64,000 nt of DNA from Takifugu bimaculatus (GCA_004026145.2 CP034976.1:10017469-10081468); one strand, 5' to 3'. Shown: positions 35,219-48,695, numbered from the stretch's first letter. Made by a program: numbers and translations. Notes: generated from the sequence alone by a model not told the origin.

Positions 35219-38200
35219 TTAGTCATGAGTTGCAGGAGAGAACCTTGATGGTCTGAACTTCATCTCAGTGAAGGGAATGGAGACATCTTTCCCTTTCCAG
35301 TCTATCCAGACGATTCCCTGTGAAGAACACAGAAAGAAAAGGTGAGAACAATCACTGTTGTGGTGGGTGACAGAAGGTCACCTCTGCAGGGGATCAGCCG
35401 TACCTGATTGTTATGGGTGGCCCCGTAAATACCGTTGAGGTTGGTCTTGTAACAGTTCTTGTACCACCAGCCTCCCATGTAAGCCCTGGCACAGTGGATT
35501 CCCAGAGGATCAGGGTTCTTGTCCCAAGATGAGAATGGACGGCTGTTATGGTACCTCATGGAGTCACCTGACAGAGCAAAAGAAAGATTATTTCTCCTCC
35601 TCATCTTTCCTTACTTCCACTGTGGCTCATGTCCTTGGGCCACAATGCATCAGTTATGTTCCAGAATATAAAGCTAACCGGACTTCTAACCAAGTTTCTG
35701 TTCAACAGCCAGGGGTGGTGGTGCATTACTTGGCCTTATTATTTCTACCATTGGGTGTCTTCCTCACTAAAATTGTCACCTGCATTTCCGGTGTAACCAG
35801 ACACTGTCAGAGTGTAGTGCCTCTCCTTTGAATCGATGGAGAAGTTAGCATAGTGAGCATAAACAGTTTTATTTCCATATCGCATATCCACTCTCAGACT
35901 CATGGGGCCGATGCTGGTCAGGTTGTAGAGAACGTCATTTCCTGAAATAGCCGAAAATAAAGATTTAAAAAAAGAAAATTAAAATGATTGAGATAAGAAA
36001 ATCCTGCATCAACTTTACCGAGCCAGAATTCTTCACTGAGGTTTCCGAATCCGGCGCTGTACTCAGTCCAGGTTCTGTAGAAATCCGTCCTTCCATTCAT
36101 CCTCCTCTGGAACACCTAGGAACACACATCACATCGTCATTCTTCCACTTTCTTCCCATTCAAAGTTGAAGAATGCAGCAGTTTGTCCTCACTGTCCAGC
36201 CGCCTCCATCGGTCTCCATGTCACAATACACGCGGACCGACCGTCCCTCTTTTCCCTGGGGGTAGATGTCCACCTCCCCTGACTCCAGAGCTCCGTTGAG
36301 TAGCTCCTGGGAGCAATCAGTAGGGAAGGGGAACCGTAGTTTGCCTGAACGACAAAAAAGCAAACAAATGAAATATTACGGAGATACTGATAATTTAATT
36401 TTTAATTTAAAAAAAAAAAAGATACCAGTGATGAATTCTGTTGTGACTATAGATGTGTAGCGGCCATCTCTCTCTCCCTGAACCAGAACAATGTAACGCG
36501 ACATTGGCAGCAGGCCTGTCAGCTTATACTCTGTCATGGTTCCATCCAAGATCACCTCCTGATGAAGAAACAGGAGTTAATCTACACTTCTTTCTATCCT
36601 TTACTGCACTGGTTAGTGCTTCTGCTTAGACCTTCACCTTTGTCTCCTCTCCAGCCACCTGGTAGATCAGCCTGTAGCTATGGTAGACGACTGTGGAGGT
36701 TCTCCAGACGATCACTGCGTAGCGGGCGCTGACCTCACTGGCTTTGACCACTGAGGAACATAGAAGCAAAAGTGTTTAGCTGACACATCTGGTAGAAATG
36801 TTCATCTCTTCTTTGATCTTACAATTAGCAGTGGTAAATGTGGTTGAGACGGCCATGCTCTGGTGACTGTCCTTCTGACTCAGGACTTTAACTGTGTACA
36901 CGGTGCCTCTCTGCAGGCCTCTCAGCTGGTGTTCCACCGAGTTCCCAGACAACATCACAGTCACGGTCACATTAGGAGCTGTGGTAAAAGGAGAGTTCAT
37001 CAGACTCGGCTTTTCCGTTCACGTGTTTTCATTAACTCGTTTCATCGCCCACACTCACTCTTGGAGGACTCATAGCTGATGATGAAGCGATCTACTTTTC
37101 CCAAACTGGGGGTCCATTGCAGCAGAGCTTTGGTATCTGTCACGTTGACGACTCTAAGATGTGTTGGAGGGGCGGGTACTGCCAAGAGAAGAAACACAAG
37201 GCTAAAATTGTGCGTTGTAGCTACCCCAGTTACCTGCGCAGGCTCTTGAACCATACCCTCACAAGTACTTCCTGAGTAAAGGTTAACAGGTCTGTCTACA
37301 CTGTAAACTCATGAAAGTGTACCTGTGGTTATGATGGATGTTAGAGCATCACTCTGGGTTCTGCCTTGTGTAGCCATGACAGAAACTATGTAGGAGGTTC
37401 CGACAGATAACTTGGTGAGAACCACATGAGATTGCTGAGAGCTCACGGTCACATAATGGTACTCTCCTAATCAGCACAGGTAAATAAAGACAATTAGTAT
37501 TTGTTGATTGATCAATTATTGAGTGTTTTGTTGTATCTCGGGTACTGTCAGCATTCGAACAGACCTGTGACAATGTTGGTGTATGTGATCCGGAAGGCCG
37601 CGTACGTTGTCTTTGGTTTGGACCAGGAAACACTGAGGGAGGACTCTGTCACATTACTGAAAACCATCTCTGTGGCTGGTTCTGGACCTGGAGAGAGAAG
37701 AGGGGACTGTTTCCATCTGCATTGCTGACCTATAGTGGACAACATTGACAGACTTTACCTGTGACTGTGGTTACTCTGTGGATCTTTGACCTCCTCTGTG
37801 CTGCACTGCCGTAGATTTGAAGGACATACGCTGTGTTTGGCCGAAGGTTGCTGAACTCCACAGAGCGCACGTTTCCAGGGATCACCATGGAGATTCTTCT
37901 GGTTTCAGCTTTGCCTCTTGACTCAGACACCACAGTGGTGTTGCTGCTTTCAGTCGGTACCTGGACTCTAGCCGTTGTGTTCTTTATCGTGTAAGTCTTG
38001 ACTTCTTCAAAAGTCTCCTCCTCCAACTCCTCATGATCAACCTGGGTACCTTCTGTCAACGATTCTGTCCTGATCAATGTGAAGTTTTTGAACATTCCTT
38101 GTGGTGCTGACCACATGAGAGTGAAGCTGTAGGAGGAGACATTGGCAACCTTCACCGAACCTAATCCAGATCCTCCCAGAACCCTCACACTGCCAGAGCC

Positions 38201-41200
38201 TTGCGTTGTTGTTTTGTCCCGCGTGTCCTGACCCTCACTCAATATTGACACCCCTGTACCATTAACTAAATCCTGACTCCTCGGTAAAACTTTGTCTTCT
38301 GTGTCTTTTACAGTTTTGATAACTTCAGTGCTTTTGTTGTCAGTGGATTGCGAAGGCATTGCATCTCCTTTGACCTTCTTGATGTTTTTCTGGCCAACTG
38401 ATTGAACAACACTCTTCTCCGGTAGAGTAGAGTGCTCCGAAGACTCCTTCTCTACTTTTTTTTCAGTTCCAACACTTTTGGACAGAATTATCAAGGTTTT
38501 TGAGGAACTAGTTGATGTCTTTACATTACTCTGGGTTCTGTTTGTTTGAGGTTCATCTTTTAACTGTTCAGAATTAGAATATGTTTTGCTGGTAGTTCCA
38601 AGTTTTACTTCAGGTTTTTGTACCTTTTTAGAAGCTGTCACTGTTTTTTCTTTGCGGGATTCCTCTTGGTTTCCTTTATCATGCTTCACTTGAACCTGAG
38701 AAACAGTTGGGTGAGTGGTCTTTGCTGCTCCAGAGTCTTTAGTAGGTGTTTTCTTTGTCGAAACTTCTTGCTTTGTTTGTGTTTTACTGAGACTCAGTTT
38801 AGTGAAAGTTCCGGTAGTCACTTTGGGTTTAGCATCAGCATCTTTGATTTCAGTAACCTTCTTCTGTTCCTTCCCCTGCAAAAGAGTGCTCTCTCCTTCC
38901 ATAACCTTCTTCTCTCCTTTGCCCTGCGAGATAGTGTTCTTTCCTTCCATAACCTTCTTTTCCTCCTTGCCCTGTGAGAGAGTGTTCTGTCCTTCTGTAA
39001 CCTTCTTCTCCTCCTTTCCTTGCGAGAGAGTGTTCTTTCCTTCCATAACTGTTTTCTCCTCCTTGCCCTGCGAGAGAGTGTTCTTTCCTTCCATAACCTT
39101 CTTCTCCTCCTTTCCTTGCGAGAGAGTGTGCTCTCCTTCCGTAACCTTCTTCTCCTCCTTTCCTTGTGAGAGAGTGTTCTTTCCTTCCGTAACCTTCTTC
39201 TCCTCCTTTCCTTGCGAGAGAGTGTTCTTTCCTTCCGTAACCTTCTTCTCCTCCTTGCCTGTGAGAGAGTGTTCTCTCCTTCCGTAACCTTCGTCCTCCT
39301 CCTTTCCTTGCGAGAGAGTGTTCTTTCCTTCCGTAACTGTTTCTCCCCCGTGCCCTGCGAGAGAGGTTTCTTTCCTCCGTAACCCTTCTTCTCCTCCTTT
39401 CCTTGCGAGAGAGTGTTCTTTCCTTCCGTAACCTTCTTCTCCTCCTTTCCTTGCGAGAGAGTGTTCTTTCCTTCCGTAACCTTCTTCTCCTCCTTGCCCT
39501 GTGAGAGAGTGTTCTCTCCTTCCGTAACCTTCGTCTCCTCCTTCCTTGCGTAGAGAGTGTTCTTTCCTTCCGTAACTGTTTTCTCCCCCTTGCCCTGCGA
39601 GAGAGTGTTCTTTCCTTCCGTAACCTTCTTCTCCTCCTTTCCTTGCGAGAGAGTGTTCTTTCCTTCCGTAACCTTCTTCTCCTCCTTGCCCTGTGAGAGA
39701 GTGTTCTCTCCTTCCGTAACCTTCGTCTCCTCCTTTCCTTGCGAGAGAGTGTTCTTTCCTTCCGTAACTGTTTTCTCCCCCTTGCCCTGCGAGAGAGTGT
39801 TCTTTCCTTCCGTAACCTTCTTCTCCTCCTTTCCTTGCGAGAGAGTGTTCTTTCCTTCCGTAACCTTCTTTTCCTCCTTTCCCTGTGAGAGAGTGTTCTC
39901 TCCTTCCGTAACCTTCTTCTCCTCCTTTCCTTGCGAGAGAGTGTTCTTTCCTTCCGTAACCTTCTTCTCCTCCTTGCCCTGCGAGAGAGTGTTCTTTCCT
40001 TCCGTAACCTTCTTTTCCTCCTTGCCCCGTGAGAGAGTGTTCTTTCCTTCCGTAACCTTCTCCTCCTTGCCCTGTGAGAGAGTGTTCTTTCCTTCCGTAA
40101 CCTTCTTCTCCTCCTTGTCCTGTGAGAGAGTGTTCTCTCCTTTGGTCTGGGCACTGCTTTTGTCTTTTTCTCCTTGCACTGTCACTGTCTTCCCTGTTGA
40201 TTTGGCCTTTCCTTTGACAGCTTCTGAAACAGCATTAATACATGTTCCTGTCAAGGACTCTTTAGTAAATTTAGATGATTTTTCCCCCCACTTACTTTTG
40301 ATACACTCAGCTCCTTGGGCACACTTGCTGCAGTCTGGCCCCATGAACCCCTGCTGGCAGACACATTTCCCCTTCTGGCATTCCCCATTGCCACTACAGT
40401 CATTTGGACAGTTGACAGAACACGGACCTGCAAAACAACAAAAGCAAGTTATGAAATGATCGTATGAAAAGTTGGATCTAATAGAACCAGAATATCCTAC
40501 AGTTATCCTTTAGGGAGGACATCTCTTTTTCCAAGCGGGCCACACGCTCCTTCAGGGCACTCATCTCAGTCTCACACCCCCCTGAACAGCCACCGGGCAA
40601 CAAGCTGATCTTATGGGTCATAACCAAAGGAGCTCCGGGCTTCAGCTTCAACTCCTGCTCCTTAATGTTGACTGACTCACAGCCATCACTGATGACCACC
40701 TGGATCTGTTGTGCTGCGGCAGGCTTCTCTTTTGGAGTTATGTCTTTGCTGTTTGAAGCTGCTTGATTAGCAGATGTTACTGCAGAACCTCCAGCTGTTA
40801 TGTTCTTTGTTGGAGCAGCTGGAACTGCTGCAACCTTCTTTGCGTCGCTGCTGGATGGAGATTTATCTACAACAGTCTGATTGACTGAGGGTGCTGACTT
40901 GTTTTTGGCAACTTTCTGACCACTGGCAGGGCCTGTCTTTGGAGATGTTGACTGAACATTTTGAACCACAGGGGGGGCGGGTTTGTCTTTGGCAGTCTTC
41001 CCATCACTGGTTGAAGAGGATTTGACTGTAACGGTCTGATTTAGCACAGGTTGGAGTTTGTCTTTGGTGGTTTTGATGCTGTTTGTTGATGCAGACCTTG
41101 TGGATGCTGACTGAAGAGTTGGACCTCCAGTGGGGGCAGTCTTCTCTTTTGGAGACTTCCCATCATTGGCCAAGGGAGGTTTGACTGTAACGGTCTGATT

Positions 41201-41692
41201 GAGCACAGGTTGGAGTTTGTCTTTGGTGGTTTTAGCACTGTGGTTTGAGGCAGACTTTGTGGACGCTGACTGAAGGTTTAGGGCTCCAGCGGTGGCGGGC
41301 TTGTCTCTGAGAACCTTCACATTAGTAGCTGAAGGGGATTTTGTGGAAACAGTTTGATTAACTGCTACTGCATGCTTGTCTTTGTTGGCGATGGTGCCAC
41401 TGGCGGGAGTAGACTTTACTGCTACTGACGGAGTGGTTTGGATTACTGATGGGCTGGGTTTGCTTTTGGCGGTCGCAGGAGCAGGCAAAACTGTTTGATT
41501 GACTGTGCTTGGCTTTAGGGTTGTGGGAACGGCCTTTTTGGGGGGGGCTGCAGTGGTTTTCGGTTTCGACGGGGTGAAAGCGGCATTAAGTTTGGTCACA
41601 TCGCTTCCTGCTGGGTTTCTCCTCTCATTGGATGTGGATTGGAATGATGGAAATGGGGTGAGAAGGAGGAGAAGTCCAAGAGTAAACAGCAT
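35219..41692 (-). CDS. tnxb: Tenascin, tenascin-X-like extracellular matrix glycoprotein
   Basis: Minus-strand order: 40501-41692 (signal peptide, long Thr/Lys/Pro-rich linker with NQTV repeats, then a heptad region with paired Cys: G-G-C-S-G-G-C-E-T-E-M-S-A-L-K, the tenascin assembly domain); 37759-40427 (one EGF-like repeat, a 48-base minisatellite, a charged linker, first fibronectin III domain); 37565-37687 with 37323-37466 (second); 37059-37178 with about 36826-36981 (third); two exons between about 36750 and 36558 (fourth); fibrinogen-like exons from about 36345 down to the stop at 35219. The fibrinogen domain has CDMETDGGGWTVFQRR and the W-W-Y-K-N-C block. Mammalian TNXB has many EGF and over 30 FNIII repeats, so this protein is short. 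Naming rests on domain order and position beside C4 and cyp21. Exon 37759-40427 is one base short of phase. Confidence 0.88.
38870..40143 (-). repeat. tnxb: Coding minisatellite, 48-base (16-residue) unit in the tenascin
   Basis: About 27 copies of a unit translating as VTEGKNTLSQGKEEKK and close variants follow the EGF repeat. Variants recur in order (GEN, GKN, GKN with GEKT, GKN with EETK), giving a higher-order period of four units, about 192 bases. Indels cluster at 39240-39400, where the frame is lost locally. Every frame of both strands stays open for long stretches because the unit lacks stops. Confidence 0.95.
40820..41520 (-). repeat. tnxb: Diverged NQTV-containing repeats in the tenascin N-terminal linker
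   Basis: Five copies of N-Q-T-V (each an N-glycosylation sequon) occur in repeats of roughly 40-50 residues rich in Lys, Ser, Thr and Pro. Examples are TVNQTVLPAP, VAVNQTVSTK, VLNQTVTVK (twice) and SVNQTVVDK. The best-conserved pair shares KTTKDKLQPVLNQTVTVK. They separate the signal peptide from the assembly domain. Confidence 0.85.
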
Positions 41693-44600
41693 CTCGGGCT
41701 CAGAGTGAAATCCAGAGACAGAAAAATTAGGAACTCCTTTCTAAAGTACTCTGCAGAAAAACAAACAAAAGAGACACAAAAGTGAGGTATGGGTGCATCA
41801 AGTCTATCAGATCTTTGTCAGGTCATCTTTTGTTGCTTTTTTTTAACAAAATGGATCCTGCTGTCTGCTCCTTCTCAACCAGCTTCACATTCACAAAGTT
41901 CCCATTTTTAATTAAATCTTGAAAATCGACATGACAAAAACGTAGTATAATTAAGGCTTGCATCCATTTATGCAGCTGTAATAGAATCTAGAGTGAAAAA
42001 GTGTTGAAACTGAACAAAATAATGGATAAAAAATCAAAGCGAGAGGGCCGTCAAGTTGCAATGTTTTCAGTCAATGGTTTGACTTTAAACAGGAAGGAAG
42101 ACGGCGACTCGAGTAGGAAGTACCAGGCGTCTACAGGCAACAGTGTATCACTGTATAGAACCGTGAGACACTGTATGTCTTTCACTATACAGAAACTTAT
42201 ATAATCCTCTCCACCCGCAAGTCATAAAACCGCTCACAAAAATATTTAGAGTCTGAGAGGAGTCAATCTGCGAGACTGCAGATGTATTGAGATGCTGCGC
42301 GTCATTGGCAAGGCAACTTTAAATGTGTTGCCTGAAATAACGGACTCACTGGCTATGACAAAAACTGAGATATTAAAAAAGAGAGATAAAAGTGTAAACT
42401 GTCGCAGTAGCATCTGTCTACCTGGACGAGAAAATAGTAGATGAATCAAAAGGATGTCTCCCTTTTACCTGCCATTCGGAACCGTCCACTGCTGAACCAA
42501 ACATCAGATCTTAAACACATTCATCACTGTTGAAGCATCAGCACACACAGAATTCCAGGTCCAGCTTAAACGGGTCAAGTTGACCACATCAAACCTTCCA
42601 CTTACCAGAACGATACTCTGCTTCTCGGCTTTGTCTTCGTCTTTGTGTCCATCCGACTGCCTGAACGGCTCGAATAAATATGATGGGATGTGATCTGAGA
42701 GGAGAGATGTGAGAGAAAGGACGACACTAGAAAGGAGGAGAGTGATAAAGTGAGCGCCTACTTAAGACCCCCCACCCACCTCCCCACCCACCTCCACACC
42801 TACTGGCCCCACTCGCTCAACCACCAGGGAAAATATTTGCATTGAACCCACAAAAAGACTGGAATTTTACACGGATTTGCACGTAAAATTTAATCGCCGG
42901 CATGGTTACACCCTCTTCATGTACCTGCAGGTCAGTTTTTTGACAAGTAATTAACAATTCCACTGGTGCAAACACTTGGAATCAAAACAATAAAAGGACT
43001 GTCACCAATATTAAACTGGGGTTTTATCCAAAAGTAGCTGAGACGTGTTCCTTTTAGGATCATAGAGTTTGAATGGTGCAGCTGTTGGTTCTGAACCAAC
43101 TTGTCTCAACCTTGTCACGTAGGTGCAGTTTTGATTGAATCAATCCCTGCCTGAGAATCATGATTCAGCTGGAATGGCTCAACACTGCGAGTATTCAGCG
43201 CCAGTTCGAGTGGACAGGAACCTCTCGCCGTATGAATCAGCCGTCTGTTGGAAGTAATGAGATGTAACAACATTGGAGTTATGTAAGTGACCAAATATCA
43301 AGCGGATTTAAGGAATGGTCTGTGAGACCTCTGGATCTTTGACCAGGGGGCCACCCACCATCCCACCTTTTGTAAACCACATGAGGAGAATAATATTAAG
43401 GGTTTAACGCAAATCAGGCAGAAATGCCATTTCACCTCAGCTTTCCTGCTGAAACGACATCTATGAAAGCATTTTAAAGCTATATATACATACTGTATAT
43501 ACAGTACACCCAACAAATAAAACTCCTCTAGCAACATCAGTAGGAGGATTACGCAATCACATGTTGGATGACCTTTAGTACTGACTGCAACCATTTAGTT
43601 AAAAATGCCCAAACCTTTCAAACTTCTCTTCTAATGCACATTTATTACTTTGTCAACATGGCTGTGGGTCAATTTAAAAAGCTAAAGTGACTTCTTTGGT
43701 TAATCAGAATGCCGTAGATTTTTGAACCCCCGTCCTTGCATACGAGCAAATATTTCTTTTTTAATGACACCATCGTGGCTGACGTTTTTTTATGCACCTT
43801 TTTCCTGCATTTTTCATTAAAGTTATAGCTGCCTTGGTATCAGGACGAAAAGTGAGCGATTGTCAGGGTAGCCTGGAGCGGATATTGGGTGGTCCTGTTC
43901 CATCAGAGCCTCCATCTGCTGGCAGCTTCACTCCACACCTTCCAGCACCGTGGACCACCCTCAAAGGGCTGACCCTGCGCTGGCCTCTAGAAGAATGACT
44001 GGAGGTGCACCTTCTGCAGCTCAACCTAACAAAACACACCTGGTGGTGCAGTTCAGACTTCCTCAGAATGATGCTGAGCAGGCACATCGGGTCCGTCAGA
44101 GGTGGTGAGGCTGTGCTGCGTTGCTGTCACTGAGCGAGTAATAACGCATTTATTACAGTTCAAAAAGCTACCAGACTAGAAGGAAGAAAATCTTTTTTAT
44201 TTATTTACTACATGAGCGGTTACCGTCAGCTGCTCAGAACTCACTAAAATGAGATTGTGTGGCTTTTTTTTATGTTGCTGTAATGAACTGTCCAGATGCA
44301 GGAGCTGGAAACAGTGGCAGCACTGATCCAGCTGTGATTGAAGTGATGGTCAGTACTCCAGCGTTGCTTACGTTGGACCCGGCCTCAGAGATTGGAATAA
44401 TATACTGTAAGTGCATAAGCCCTCGCCTGTTCCTCACCACCCCACCCTCACAGTATGAACCTCACCCCCACCCAAGGCTCCCTTCCTCCTCCTTTTTTTT
44501 TTACCCCCTTTCCTTCAAAATTGTCTGCAACATGTCTAAGTGGAAAATCCAGCTCCTGTCCAACTGGGCTGCTTCGTTCGTGCATTTGGGAACCCCAAAC

Positions 44601-44841
44601 TACTCAACCACTCATCTCTTATTCAACACAAGGATGTTGGATTACATAAAACAAGTTATGAGGATGGTTTTATTTAAACATGAATTATTAAAGGCACATT
44701 AATAGACTGATTGCAAATCACACTATCAATTGTGGGCTGGTAGGAGGAGGAAAAACACAGTGATGTGAGCACAGCTCAGTGCTGAATACACGAAACAAGC
44801 TACAGACTGAAAAGGAAAGAGCAAATTCAGACTTCGCTGTC
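41693..44841. other. Spacer between C4 and tenascin
   Basis: It probably contains a tenascin 5' untranslated exon and promoter (within 41.7-42.8 kb) and the C4 3' untranslated region, with a minus-strand AATAAA at 44669-44674. Open frames of 60-150 codons lack splice context or recognisable sequence. I see no gene. Confidence 0.55.
44669..44674 (-). terminator. c4: Poly(A) signal, c4
   Basis: AATAAA on the minus strand lies 168 bases beyond the C4 stop. Confidence 0.6.
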
Positions 44842-47800
44842 TCACTGTCTGCAGCCATTTAACTTGTACTCGACTGTAAATGCAAAAAACTCTTTACAAG
44901 CTTGTTTGTGTGCCGATTTTCCGCAGTTGATTGGCAGAGGCTTCCTTTCAACCCAAGTGTTTGACTCCAGCAGATACTGGATCCTGCACGCAAAGGAGGG
45001 GGTTCAAAACCAGAACAATCGCTGTGCAAAGACACGAGATGTGTCACACGCGGAAGCTTCACTCACATTCCTCTGGAGTCCCTTGTGGAGCCATCTTTTC
45101 CCATGATCAGATACTCTTTCCCCAGGTCCAAGTTGGCTTTGCACTGACCCCTCTTCAGAAACACCCGGACAGAATCCACTTTCACTGAGACGTCTCCATC
45201 TGAACAGAATATTTTCATTCTGTAGTATGTAATTGCGTCAATGCTATAAGTAGCGTGATGGGAGTTTACTCACGGGTTCTGAGCACATCCTTTAACCTCG
45301 CCTCGTACACCTCAAAATTACTCTTCATGGAAATGTTAAAGACTTCAACGATATAGGCTGAAATGACACAAGAGCATCTCCTCATTGAAGGATTCTTTTG
45401 CATGTGATTTGAGGAGTAAGATGGGAAATTCCTATATTTTTTAAGGGCTCTCTTTGTACCATAATCCACAGTTGGTATGAAGCAAGCGTGCTGCAACCGA
45501 TCACTCTTCTTGATGTACCGTCCACTTTGTGATTGGAAAGTGTTTTTTAGTTTATGACAAGGTCCTAAAAAATTGAAAGATTTTTTAGATAAATCTGAAA
45601 TTTGGCTACTCAGTTGGTTTCCCTCTCCCCCCCGGTTTTAGGAGGGATGACTTACTTTCTGCACACTGGCACACATCCTCTGAACACAGTTTGGAGATCA
45701 GCTTGCTTCGTTTGGGGGCAGAGTAGAACACAGTGCACTGTATACCTGCAAGAAAAGCAGACGCAGTCCATAAAGATGCACCAAAATGAGCATTTAAGCT
45801 TCCGAAAAATTGCCTAAAATGAATTGTGATCTTACTTGGTTCATAATAATCATAAAAAACAGCTGCAGCAGGCTGTAAGAGGCCGACAGGGACTTTCTGT
45901 TGCGCGTCAAAACTGATGCATTCCTCATTCTGAAAGAGCTGCAGCAGAAGATGTAATTAAGTTTGATCAACAATGATGACGTGCACACACAAACGGTGCT
46001 TCAGTCCCACCTGATTGACGTAGATCAGCACTCTTCCATGAGAAAGCTCATAATGGGAAATGTATTTTTCAGGTTTTGCTTTCAGCTAGAAGGAAAGAAT
46101 CAAAGACCATTAAGTTCCATCATATCTTATTACTATTAGATCGTGTTTCAATATCCAAAACAAACGGAGGCCAGCTACCTTGTCCATGTCCTGAGTTTCA
46201 ACCTCGAATCCGCTCAGAAGTGTGATGTCAGCAATGGCCATTCCTGAGAGGTTTCTGTGGACGCTATGACTGCACAACAGAGCAGAAAACATCCAGACAC
46301 ACAAACACAGCGTTGACACTGTGGCAGAGATCTCACCAACTAACCTGACACAGATGTGGTAGGTGACTGTTTCACCCGCGGCCACGCTGTTGTCAGCGTC
46401 CCTCCTGTTTCGAGTCCCCCCGCTTGTCTCTATGTTCTCGATGCCCGTGTACTCATCGTAATAGTTATAGTCGTCAATGATTTGATCTGTGGAGGAATGT
46501 TCGTGTTATTTCCTGTTTGTGATTAGTTGGAGTCTGTCGTAAACTCACCTGTGTACTGAACCTTCCCCTCCACCGTGACGCTGATGGACACCTTGTTACA
46601 CTCACTCTTCGGTTGCATCAGATAGTAAGATTTTAAAACCTGAAAATTGACATTAATGGATGGGTATTTTCTGTACCTCTATTTTCCAGACATGAATTTC
46701 ATCTTACTTTTAACTTGATGTTCCCATTTCCCGTCAGATGCACCTTAATCTGGTTCCCTGCAAATTTCTGCAACGACCGCCAGGGGAGGGAGGGAGAGAG
46801 GGATGAGAAGTTGAATCATTTAGCAGAGAACATTTTGGATGGTGATCGGTACCTTCAGGTTCGTTTCCACGCGGCTTTTCCTGTTCTCTAGCTCCAGCAG
46901 TATGACATCATTCCTTCCCTGGACGGTGAACTCTGCCACTGCGTTCACTTCGGGAGGGGCAGACTTCGTCAGCGAGTACTCCGCAAGAGCATCCAAAGCA
47001 TTGAGGGTGTCCTGGACAAGAAGAACGTGTCAGAATGTCTCTGAGGTAGTTGAATGAATCTCAGGTTCTTCATCACCTGAGACGATTTGAAACCTCCGAG
47101 ATAGTTTTCCTGGGTGGTTAGCCAACAAGCTATTTGGTCTGAAAACTCAATCTTCCCAAGTTTCACTGCAGCTAGAAGGGCGTAGGACGTGCTGTCTACT
47201 GTAATGGCTGTGGCTGCCTTCTGATTGTCCCGGCTTGGGTCAGTCGTCCACAGGTAGCAGCCATTTTCCCCTGGAAATGAGAAAACGCTCAAGACGGTTC
47301 CGAGCGCACATACATGAGAGAGGACTAGCTAACAGAATGTTGCTCAAGTAGACGTCCAGTCTAAAACTGATCTGTGTTATTCTCGTGAGCAGTTCTGGTC
47401 GGTTGTTTCCATTTGACCTGCCTCTCGTTGCCAACGCTGTGAGTTTTTCCCAGGAGGCTGAGTGATCCGTTTCCTTCGGTAGACAGACTGCGAGGCTATA
47501 CACTGTTATGGCGACGGCGTAGGGATGGTTGAGCTTCTCCATTTGTGACAGGAGGTAATTCGTTGCTCTTGCAATGCTTACATCCTTCAAACAAATAAAC
47601 ACAAAGTCGGCTTTGTTTTGTGGAATGCTTGGTAGCAAAGGCAATAAAAGCATTGCTACATGGCGCAAGATGATTAGATTACAGCTGAACGCCAGACTGA
47701 GTGACTGGGGAAATCCCAGAACTCTTTTTATCGTCTCACCACTTTATCTTTATCTTCAGTCGACAGGAACTGACGGGATCGGTGAAGAGCAAGCGCTATG

Positions 47801-48651
47801 AACGCCGTCATAGATGCTTTCCCATTTTCGCCATGCTGCGATGAAAAACCGACGCATTTAAATCAAATGTCATTATAAATGAAAACAGGTCAGGAGTGGC
47901 GATTACCAGAACTCCTATGTTTTTGACTGGATGCGGGTCACCAAAGGAGCCGAAGTCCTTCTGTACAGACAGAAGGTACCTGACTGAGTGTCTGATCTCC
48001 TCTAACGGCACAAATCTAGTTTTCCTGCCCTGCAACCCGATGGCCTCACCCTGACGCTCTGCTATCATTGAGAGAACTTTCACCATCAGTGCAGTCATCC
48101 TGTTAAACAGAAGGCATTTATGAGATACAGGCCAAGCTCAGGCCTACTTTATGGCTGGAAGCATTGAAAGCTCACCAGTTACTGTATGGCGAATCTGCGA
48201 ATGTTCCATAAGCTCCAGATCTTTTGTCTTTCTTTCCTAAAATGTGTATGTAACCTGGTAAAGAAAGTAATGCTTGTTTAAAACACTGCTAGTTCACATC
48301 CACAGCACCATTTTAAATTCTGTTTGGTGTTAGAAAGTTATTTTTCCCTTCTTTGTTTGCGCTAACTTTATTCATTGCATATAAACAAGGGTTTAGCTTA
48401 ACACCCGCTGGCCTACCTTTCTCCAGATTATCAAGGGCTTTATCTCTGGCGTTAACGGACAGTTTAGACCACTGATTACTCAGGTCAAGGTAGCGGATGG
48501 CTGAAGCTGTAGGAGCCAGCTTCACCATGGTCTGCTCCAAACATCCAGTCGGTAACACGATCAGTTTCGCAGCCTTCTCAGGAGACAGGAGGCTCATTGC
48601 ACGTTGGAGGGTGAAGCCGTCCTCTGTCAGAGAGCAACACAAGGGCCCGTG

Positions 48652-48695
<44 letters not shown>

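Noticed and set aside
38715..40459. Plus-strand open frames of 190 and 300 codons with repeated F-P-S-V-T-F-F-S-S
   Set aside because: Complement of the stop-free 48-base tenascin minisatellite; no start context or splice sites.
43792..44087. Short open frames on both strands near 43.9 kb
   Set aside because: No splice context, no known domain, and not in frame with C4 or the tenascin.
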